Origin: an uncultured Acidobacteriia bacterium
Lineage (GTDB): Bacteria > Acidobacteriota > Terriglobia > Bryobacterales > Bryobacteraceae
Reading direction: 5' to 3'
Assembly (NCBI GenBank): GCA_903881085.1
Contig: CAIRSA010000164.1
Coordinates: 1-44,195 of the forward strand
DNA: 44,195 nucleotides
This document shows positions 35,335 to 44,195 of the stretch, in pieces. Position numbers and translations under genes: made by a program. Within the stretch, counting starts at the first letter, position 1. Every line of letters starts with the position of its first letter. Below the pieces are notes generated by a model. The model was given only the letters and a program-made list of their open reading frames with translations, was not told the origin of the DNA and made no database searches.

Positions 35335-36906
35335 ATGGACCCAGCCCAGCTACCATCGATCCTGGTCGCACTTGCCCAGCAGCGCTCGCTCAACGACGTT
35401 TTGAAGACCATCCTCGATACGCTGGTCAGCCAGCCCGAAGTCGCGCTTGCTCGCGTCTGGCTCATCGATTCCAACGACCGCTGCCCGGTCTGCCGCAACG
35501 GCGAGCACAAGACCGACCGCGCGTTGCATCTCTGTGCCAGTGCAGGTTCGCCAACCTCACCCGATACCGACTGGTCGAGAACCAACGGCACCTTCCATCG
35601 CGTAGAACTGTCCTCCCCCTTGAAGCTCGGCCACATCGCCCGCACCGGCGAACCGATCCGCATCCGCGATCTCAGCGAAGACAGCCACTGGGTGAAGTAT
35701 CCTGACTGGGTAGAGCGCGAAGGTCTGCGCGGCTTCGCCGGCCGACCGCTCATCTTCCGCGGCGAAGTGCTGGGCGTGTTGGCCGTATTCCGCCGCGTGC
35801 AGACCGAAGACCAATGCTGGAGCTGGATCACCGCTTTGGCCGACGCCGCCGCCGTCGCCGTCGCTAACGCCCGAGCCTTCGAAGAAGCCGAACGGCTTAG
35901 GCGCGAACTGGAATTGGAGCGCGACTACCTGCGCGAAGAGGTGCAGGCCGCGGGCTCCTTCGGAGGCATCCTCGGCCACAGCGCGGCACTCGAACGTGCT
36001 CTGCGGCAAGTAGAACTGGTCGCCTCGACAGACGCCAATGTCCTGATCCTCGGCGAAAGCGGTGCAGGCAAAGAGCTGATCGCGCGCGCCATTCATCAAC
36101 GTTCGCCGCGCTCGCGACGCGCGCTGGTCAAGGTGAACTGCGGCTCCATCCCGCGTGAACTGTTCGAAAGCGAGTTCTTCGGCCACACGCGTGGCGCGTT
36201 CACCGGCGCAATCAAAGACCGCGTCGGCCGCTTCCAACTGGCAGACGGCGGGACGCTGTTCTTAGATGAAGTCGGCGAGATCCCGCTCGAACTGCAATCG
36301 AAACTGCTGCGCGTGCTGCAGGAAGGCGAGTTCGAACGTGTTGGCGAAGACGTCACCCGCAAGGTGAACGTGCGCGTGATCGCAGCAACCAATCGAGACC
36401 TGCGCAAAGAGGTGGAGGCAGGCCGTTTCCGCCTCGACCTGTTCTATCGCCTGGGCGTCTTCCCAATGGACGTTCCGCCGCTGCGCGAGCGCCGCGAAGA
36501 CATCCCGGAACTAATCGCTCACTTCGTTCGCCAATCCTGCACACGCTTCCATGTGCCCGAACCCAAGCTTACACAGCGCGAAGTGGAGCGCGCACAAAAC
36601 CACGATTGGCCCGGCAACGTCCGCGAACTGCAAAACGCAGTGGAGCGGGCTGTGATCCTCGCCCGCGGGGGCCCGATGCTGTTCGAACTCCCCAATTCGA
36701 CGCCAGCCATCATCGCGCCCACTCAGCCGTCGAAGGAGATCATCACGGAAGCCGAGTGGCAAAGCCGTCAGCGCCAGAACATTCTCAACGCCATGGAAGC
36801 CGCGGGTGGCAAAGTATCCGGCCCCGGAGGCGCGGCGGAGTTGCTGGGCATCAACCCCGCCACCCTAGCCTCCCGCCTAAAATTAATTAGGGTCAGAGAC
36901 CACTGA
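35335..36906 (+). CDS. Sigma-54-dependent activator (GAF-AAA-Fis)
   Basis: 523 residues from the ATG at 35335; an upstream ATG at 35299 lies inside the half-site cluster. An N-terminal GAF-like sensor (about 1-185) contains a CPVC pair near residue 50. The AAA+ domain follows with Walker A GESGAGKE (about 240), GAFTGA (287-292) that contacts sigma-54, and [19 protein letters not shown] (Walker B). A Fis-type HTH ends the protein ([19 protein letters not shown]). It is divergent from the AhpD operon, which has the matching promoter type. The signal is unknown; the cysteines could be redox sensors. Confidence 0.95.
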   Translation: MDPAQLPSILVALAQQRSLNDVLKTILDTLVSQPEVALARVWLIDSNDRCPVCRNGEHKTDRALHLCASAGSPTSPDTDWSRTNGTFHRVELSSPLKLGHIARTGEPIRIRDLSEDSHWVKYPDWVEREGLRGFAGRPLIFRGEVLGVLAVFRRVQTEDQCWSWITALADAAAVAVANARAFEEAERLRRELELERDYLREEVQAAGSFGGILGHSAALERALRQVELVASTDANVLILGESGAGKELIARAIHQRSPRSRRALVKVNCGSIPRELFESEFFGHTRGAFTGAIKDRVGRFQLADGGTLFLDEVGEIPLELQSKLLRVLQEGEFERVGEDVTRKVNVRVIAATNRDLRKEVEAGRFRLDLFYRLGVFPMDVPPLRERREDIPELIAHFVRQSCTRFHVPEPKLTQREVERAQNHDWPGNVRELQNAVERAVILARGGPMLFELPNSTPAIIAPTQPSKEIITEAEWQSRQRQNILNAMEAAGGKVSGPGGAAELLGINPATLASRLKLIRVRDH

Positions 36907-36937
36907 CACCTCTGGCACCATTAAAGTAGAATGAGGC

Positions 36938-39601
36938 GTGGATCGCACTTTCTTCACTATCTTTTTGCTGACTCTCCCCGCCTGGGCCGCCACGCCACTT
37001 ACACCATCACGCCTGCGCACGGAATACCTCACGAACCCGCTGGCCATCGATGACGCCCACCCGCGCCTCAGTTGGATCATAGAATCGGCCGAACGTGGCG
37101 CGCGGCAATCGGCCTACCGCATCGTCGTCACCACCGGCGCCACCACCCTTTGGGACAGCGGCAAAGTCGCCAGCGACGAAACCGTCAACATCCCCTACAG
37201 CGGCAAGCCGCTCGCGCCGCTGCAGAAGTACGATTGGAAGGTCCAAGTGTGGAACGGCGAAGACAAACCCGGCGCGTGGAGCGCGCCCGCATCTTGGCAG
37301 GTGGGCGTCAAAGACTGGTCCGCGCAGTGGATCAGTTGTAAAGATCAAACACCGGTCCACACCAGCCGCAAGGATCTCTACCTGCCCGCTCCGCGCCATT
37401 ACCGAAAGCAGTTCTCCCTCGCGAAAAAGGTCCGCCGCGCGACGCTCTACGCCTCCGCCCTCGGCATCTTCGACGCCTACGTGAACGGCCGACGCGTGTC
37501 TGACGCCATGTTCTCACCCGGCTGGTCAGACTACCGCCAACGTGCCTACTACCGGGCGTTCGATGTCACTTCCCTGCTCTCCACAGGGAACAACACAGCC
37601 TCGGCCATCGTCGCCGAAGGCTGGTATTCCGGCTATGTCGGCTATGGCCTGCTGGTCGGCTACGGCCCCTATAAAACCGGCCGCTCCATGTACGGCAAAA
37701 CGCCCGCGCTGCTCGCCCAAATCGAGCTCGAATTCACGGACGGCACCCGCACCACCATCGGCACCGATACGACGTGGGAAGTCACCACCGGCCCCACCCA
37801 GGAAGCCGACATCCTGATGGGCGAGACTTACGACGCACGCATCCAACCGAGCGACTGGGCGCACGCCATCCGCGCCGAAGACAACCAGCACTTCAAAGCC
37901 CCATTCAGCGACAAAGGCGGCGACCGCGAAGTCGATCTCAGCTTCCTGAAGCCCGCCAAACTGCAAGCCTACTCCGGCCCGCCTGTCCGCCCTATTCAAG
38001 AACTGCGCGCCCTAAAGATGACCGAACCTGCGCCCGGCGTCTACATCTTTGACCTGGGCCAGAACTTTTCCGGCGTGGCCAAACTGAAGCTCAAAGGCGC
38101 AGCCGGCACACGCATCAAAGTCCGCTACGGAGAAATGCTGCACAAAGACGGCCGCCTGATGACCGAAAACCTGCGCCGAGCCCGAGCTACCGACACATAC
38201 ATAATGAAGGGCGACCCCGCCGGCGAAACCTGGACTCCGCGCTTCACTTATCACGGCTTCCAGTTCGTGGAACTCAGTGGCCTCACCGCCAAGCCAGAGC
38301 TCGACGCGGTCACTGGCGTGGTGATCCACTCCGACACGCCGCTCACCAGCAAGTTCACCTCGAATGACGAGACAGCCAATCAGCTTTTCCGCAACATCGT
38401 TTGGACGCAGCGCTCAAACTTCGTCGAACTCCCCACGGACTGTCCGCAACGCGACGAGCGCCTCGGCTGGACCGGCGACGCCCAGACCTACGCCCGCTCG
38501 GCAACTTACAATGCCGACACCGCCGCCTTCTACACTAAATGGCTCGACGACCTGGAAGAAGCGCAGCGCCCCAACGGAGCCTACCCCGACTACGCGCCCT
38601 ACCCCATGCAGCACGGCTCGGCCGAATATTCGTGGGGCACGGCGTGGATGGACGCCGGCATCATCGTGCCGTACACCGTCTTCAAAGCTTACGGCGACAC
38701 GCGAGTGATCGAACGCCACTGGGATTCCATGGTCCGCTTCATGGATTTTCGCAAGAAGCTGAGCCCCGATCTGCGCGGGACGAAGAAGGGCAACGCGTGG
38801 GGCGACTGGCTTTCCATCGGCAGCACCACGCCGCTGGAATTCGTCGACGCCGCCTACTTCGCCTACTCGGCCAAGCTGATGGGCGAGATGGCCGCGGCCA
38901 CAGGTAAGCAATTCGATACCAGTCTATATGATCGGATCCGAGCCGCGTTCCAGAAGGATTACATAAAGCCGGATTGTTCGTTATCGGTCAACACTCAGAC
39001 TGCATACGTCCTGGCTCTGAAATACGATCTGATCCCGGCGACGTGCCGCCAGGCATCAGCCGATAAGCTGGCCGCCCTGATCGCCGCCAACCAGTATCAT
39101 ATGACCACCGGTTTTCTCGGCACGTATCCCTTGCTACCTGTGCTCTCCGCCACTGGCCATCACGATTTGGCGGTGCGCATGTTCCAGAGCCGCGAGTTCC
39201 CGTCGTGGGGTTATGAAGTCGCCAACGGAGCCAACTCGGTATGGGAGCGATGGGACAGCTTCACCAAAGAAGGCGGCATCCACGAACCAAGCATGAATTC
39301 GTTCAGCCATTATTCGTTCGGCGCAGTCGTAGAGTGGATGTTCAAAACCTACGCCGGCATCGATACGGACCAGCCGGGTTACAAGACGATCACGATCCGC
39401 CCCGGCGGTGCAACCAAGGGCTGGGTGAGATCCGAATACGATTCCATCCGCGGCAAGATCGTCTGCAACTGGCGCAACGAAGGCGGGCGGTATGAGTTGG
39501 ATGTCACGATTCCGGCGAATACCCGGGCGACCGTGCTGCTGCCAACGGCGGGAGCGAAGCCGGTGGAGATTTCCGCGGGCACCTACCACTTCAGAAATTA
39601 A
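36938..39601 (+). CDS. Alpha-L-rhamnosidase (GH78), secreted
   Basis: 887 residues from a GTG start (signal MDRTFFTIFLLTLPAWAA). Domain order follows GH78: an N-terminal beta-sandwich (RLRTEYLTNPLAIDDAHPRLSWIIES), a second beta domain (ATLYASALGIFDAYVNGRRVSDAMFSPGWSDYRQRAYYRAFDVT) and the (alpha/alpha)6 catalytic domain. The GH78 signature DCPQRDERLGWTGDAQ is near 502-517. A C-terminal beta domain ends the protein. It removes terminal rhamnose from plant or microbial glycans. It starts 31 bases after the sigma-54 activator gene, but a functional link is not evident. Confidence 0.95.
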   Translation: MDRTFFTIFLLTLPAWAATPLTPSRLRTEYLTNPLAIDDAHPRLSWIIESAERGARQSAYRIVVTTGATTLWDSGKVASDETVNIPYSGKPLAPLQKYDWKVQVWNGEDKPGAWSAPASWQVGVKDWSAQWISCKDQTPVHTSRKDLYLPAPRHYRKQFSLAKKVRRATLYASALGIFDAYVNGRRVSDAMFSPGWSDYRQRAYYRAFDVTSLLSTGNNTASAIVAEGWYSGYVGYGLLVGYGPYKTGRSMYGKTPALLAQIELEFTDGTRTTIGTDTTWEVTTGPTQEADILMGETYDARIQPSDWAHAIRAEDNQHFKAPFSDKGGDREVDLSFLKPAKLQAYSGPPVRPIQELRALKMTEPAPGVYIFDLGQNFSGVAKLKLKGAAGTRIKVRYGEMLHKDGRLMTENLRRARATDTYIMKGDPAGETWTPRFTYHGFQFVELSGLTAKPELDAVTGVVIHSDTPLTSKFTSNDETANQLFRNIVWTQRSNFVELPTDCPQRDERLGWTGDAQTYARSATYNADTAAFYTKWLDDLEEAQRPNGAYPDYAPYPMQHGSAEYSWGTAWMDAGIIVPYTVFKAYGDTRVIERHWDSMVRFMDFRKKLSPDLRGTKKGNAWGDWLSIGSTTPLEFVDAAYFAYSAKLMGEMAAATGKQFDTSLYDRIRAAFQKDYIKPDCSLSVNTQTAYVLALKYDLIPATCRQASADKLAALIAANQYHMTTGFLGTYPLLPVLSATGHHDLAVRMFQSREFPSWGYEVANGANSVWERWDSFTKEGGIHEPSMNSFSHYSFGAVVEWMFKTYAGIDTDQPGYKTITIRPGGATKGWVRSEYDSIRGKIVCNWRNEGGRYELDVTIPANTRATVLLPTAGAKPVEISAGTYHFRN

Positions 39602-39698
39602 TTGGAGTCGGACACCTCAAATCCTCATTTCCTGAAGTACAAATGGCATCCTGCCTCTCGACCGAAGCGCAGTACAATCGAAGAGAGGACAAAGCGGC

Positions 39699-39968
39699 AT
39701 GTCTGACAACGAGAACGGGAAACCGACATTCGAAGAGCGCTTGGATGATCTGGCAAAGAACACTGCCATTACGCTCAAAATCCACGCCGACATGATTGTG
39801 TCAGTAGATACGAAACTGCACGAGATCGCTGAACATCAGGCCTACACGGATCGCCAAGTCGAAAAACTCACCGGATTGGTGCAGCAACAGGACGAAGCGG
39901 CCACTCGAGCGGAATCAAAAATCGGGCATCTTGCGGACATCGCCACCAGCTTCTTTAAAAGCCCCTAG
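39699..39968 (+). CDS. Small coiled-coil hypothetical protein
   Basis: An 89-residue charged helical product (FEERLDDLAKNTAITLKIHADMIVSVDTKLHEIAEHQAYTDRQVEKLTGLVQQQDEAA) with heptad-like leucine/isoleucine spacing. No signal or membrane segment. AGAGGA lies upstream of the ATG. Function unknown; the codon use fits its neighbours. Confidence 0.75.
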   Translation: MSDNENGKPTFEERLDDLAKNTAITLKIHADMIVSVDTKLHEIAEHQAYTDRQVEKLTGLVQQQDEAATRAESKIGHLADIATSFFKSP

Positions 39969-40032
39969 GCTCGGATCGCCACCCTCCCAACGAATTATCG
40001 AACCCCGACCGGGCCAATCCTCGTATCGATGT

Positions 40033-40038
40033 TAGAAT
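40033..40038 (+). promoter_or_regulatory. Extended -10 upstream of secA
   Basis: TGT-TAGAAT fits an extended -10 but lies only 18 bases before the secA ATG, and no good -35 is seen, so this is tentative. Confidence 0.25.
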
Positions 40039-40056
40039 GGTTTGGAAGCCCTCCTC

Positions 40057-42870
<2,814 letters not shown>

Positions 42871-43842
42871 ATGATCCGCATACTTCCGGTCCTCTTCCTT
42901 GCCACTGCTGCCTTTGGCGGCATCTGGCCTGACGCCATTGACGGCTGGCAGCGCAAAACCGCTGAGCCGGTTAAGCTTACAGACCAGCGCGTGTGGGACG
43001 AGTACGGACTGGAGGCCAGCGAACGCGCCGATTTCACCAAGGGCGGCGTGACCGCCCACGGCACCGCCTACCGCCTGAAGGACCCGACGTCCGCCATGGC
43101 GGTATATCAGTGGAAGCACCCCAAGGGGAAGCCAACCGACCTATCCAAGTGGGGCGTCGAAACCTCCGACGGCGGCATCTTCCTCGCCACCGGCAATTAT
43201 GTGCTCAGCCTGGAGGGCTTCCGGCCGGACGAGGACACGTTCAACCAGATCCTGATCGCCCTGCCCCGCCGCGACGATTCCGCCCTGCCTGTTCTTCCCT
43301 CCTACCTGCCTAAGGAAGGCTTGATTGCCGGCACCGAAAGGTACATGATTGGTCCGGCTGCACTCGACGCCTTCGAGCCTAAAATTTCTGCCTCGGCGGC
43401 GGCTTTTTCGCTCAGCGCTGAGGCCCAAACCGCCCGTTTCAAGTCGAAGGATGGCGAGTTGCAGATGACCATTTTCGACTATCCGACCCAACAAATCGCC
43501 AAGCTCCGGCTGCAAGAATTCCTCAAAGTACCGGGCGTAATGGGAAAGCGAAGCGGCCCTCTGGTGGCCGTAATCCCCGTCCCATCGAGCCCCGATTCTG
43601 CCGAAAGACTGCTCGCCCAGGTCCAGCATCGGGCAACTTTGACCGTCGACGCGAAGCTCCCGGCGAAGGACGAGAACATGGGCACGATTCTCACTAACAT
43701 CTTCATTTTGACGGGCATACTGATTGGCTTCTGCGTTTTCGCCGGGCTCATGTTTGGCGGATTCCGCATCTTCGCGGAGCGTTTTTTGGGTGCCGCAAAG
43801 CCCGGAGACGCGATGATTACTCTACATCTCGAAGAGAAATAA
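42871..43842 (+). CDS. Exported protein with C-terminal membrane helix (DUF6599-like)
   Basis: 323 residues, ATG immediately after the secA stop (TAAATG). A signal peptide (MIRILPVLFLATAAFG), a soluble domain (about 20-270) and one membrane helix near 275-300 (ILTNIFILTGILIGFCVFAGLMFGG) are visible. Motifs such as WPDAIDGWQRK and GVTAHGTAYRLKDPTSAMAVYQW resemble an acidobacterial family annotated DUF6599; the assignment is from memory. Position suggests translational coupling with secA. Function unknown. Confidence 0.72.
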   Translation: MIRILPVLFLATAAFGGIWPDAIDGWQRKTAEPVKLTDQRVWDEYGLEASERADFTKGGVTAHGTAYRLKDPTSAMAVYQWKHPKGKPTDLSKWGVETSDGGIFLATGNYVLSLEGFRPDEDTFNQILIALPRRDDSALPVLPSYLPKEGLIAGTERYMIGPAALDAFEPKISASAAAFSLSAEAQTARFKSKDGELQMTIFDYPTQQIAKLRLQEFLKVPGVMGKRSGPLVAVIPVPSSPDSAERLLAQVQHRATLTVDAKLPAKDENMGTILTNIFILTGILIGFCVFAGLMFGGFRIFAERFLGAAKPGDAMITLHLEEK

Positions 43843-43993
43843 ATCTAGGCGATTCTCGGGCTTAGACTGATTTCGCATACAAAAAACAGAGCTTTTCCAG
43901 AACATTTCCACAGATCCAACACATTGGCATATACCATCTAAACAATTGCAGCATATAGAGTTAAAGCCAAAAAAATTTAACTGTCTTTTTCTC

Positions 43994-44022
43994 TTGACTT
44001 AATGCGCGTCAAACTCTAATAT
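43994..44022 (+). promoter_or_regulatory. Strong sigma-70-type promoter
   Basis: TTGACT (43994-43999), 17-base spacer, TAATAT (44017-44022), with AT-rich upstream sequence resembling an UP element. Confidence 0.7.
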
Positions 44023-44028
44023 CCTAAT

Positions 44029-44152
44029 CACATAGAAGATTTGACGGGTTGCGTATACCGTCGGATCTGATTCTCCCAATGAACATCACGGCGGGCAACC
44101 CCCGCCGGTTCACCAAACCCGGCTGTCAATTGGAGGCAGCCGGGTTTTGGAT
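44029..44152 (+). ncRNA. Candidate structured small RNA or leader
   Basis: A transcript of about 124 bases would start after the promoter and end at the hairpin at 44115-44147. Inside, GACGG/CCGTC (44043-44062) can pair, and TGAAC (44080-44084) pairs with GTTCA (44108-44112) enclosing a CGGCGGG/CCCGCCG stem (44089-44107). No ORF of note is present. It matches no class I can recognise; it may be a free sRNA or a riboswitch-like leader of a gene beyond the window. Confidence 0.5.
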
Positions 44153-44154
44153 TT
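44115..44154 (+). terminator. Intrinsic terminator of the candidate RNA
   Basis: An 11-bp stem AAACCCGGCTG/CAGCCGGGTTT (44115-44125, 44137-44147) with an 11-base loop is followed by T-rich sequence. Confidence 0.8.
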
Positions 44155-44160
44155 TAAACG

Positions 44161-44195
44161 CCGGGGACGGAGGGGACGGACCGCACTGTCCCCGC
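44161..44195. repeat. Partial GC-rich palindromic repeat
   Basis: GGGGAC occurs twice and pairs with GTCCCC at the end of the window. It looks like a palindromic intergenic repeat cut by the window edge. Confidence 0.4.

Larger units (their letters stand above)
43843..44195. other. AT-rich intergenic tail
   Basis: 353 bases without a gene. The first half is AT-rich with an inverted repeat GTTAAA/TTTAAC near 43960-43982. The second half holds the promoter, structured transcript and terminator described separately, then a GC-rich repeat that runs off the window. Confidence 0.6.

Overview
The window looks like a chromosomal segment of an Acidobacteriota bacterium, most likely of the Solibacter/Bryobacter type. 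The basis is a large Oar-like TonB receptor with a carboxypeptidase-regulatory N-terminus, secreted glycosidases of types common in that group, moderately high GC, and several small membrane proteins of a kind frequent there. No taxonomic search was possible, so this is inference. Layout. (1) 1-2200: an ankyrin-repeat membrane protein, an orphan UPF0175 antitoxin-like gene and two small antitoxin-like ORFs. (2) 2160-13200, minus strand: rplA-rplJ-rplL-rpoB-rpoC, closed by a clear intrinsic terminator after rpoC. rplK is not upstream of rplA, and RpoB carries an eight-cysteine insertion. (3) 13298-18616: a secreted six-hairpin-type glycosidase, fabH, a SprT-like metalloprotein and a DUF547 protein. 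(4) 18071-21800: two uncharacterised membrane proteins, a tandem duplication of a 42-residue secreted peptide gene (two copies on the minus strand, too short for ordinary gene calling), an unknown 151-residue protein and an XRE regulator with a degenerate S24-like C-terminus. (5) 21837-25777: a tightly packed ubiX-pheA-polA operon. (6) 25828-33597: a lipoprotein cyclophilin, a 115-bp element made of four hairpins, a Tat-type aldo/keto reductase, the TonB receptor, a LysR regulator and a divergent serine hydrolase. (7) 33572-36906: an AhpD-like/NTF2-like/MOSC operon divergent from a GAF-AAA-Fis enhancer-binding protein. Clustered inverted half-sites and a -24/-12 type promoter lie between them, so this looks like a complete sigma-54 circuit. 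(8) 36938-44195: a GH78 alpha-L-rhamnosidase, a small coiled-coil protein, secA, a membrane protein translationally adjacent to secA, and an AT-rich tail with a strong promoter, a structured transcript and an intrinsic terminator (candidate ncRNA or leader). How the genes work together: core information-processing functions (transcription, ribosomal stalk, DNA polymerase I, SecA) alternate with export and polymer-utilisation functions. The least explained parts are the duplicated secreted peptides, the RpoB insertion, the sigma-54 circuit and the terminal small RNA candidate. No complete insertion sequence, tRNA, rRNA or CRISPR array was seen.
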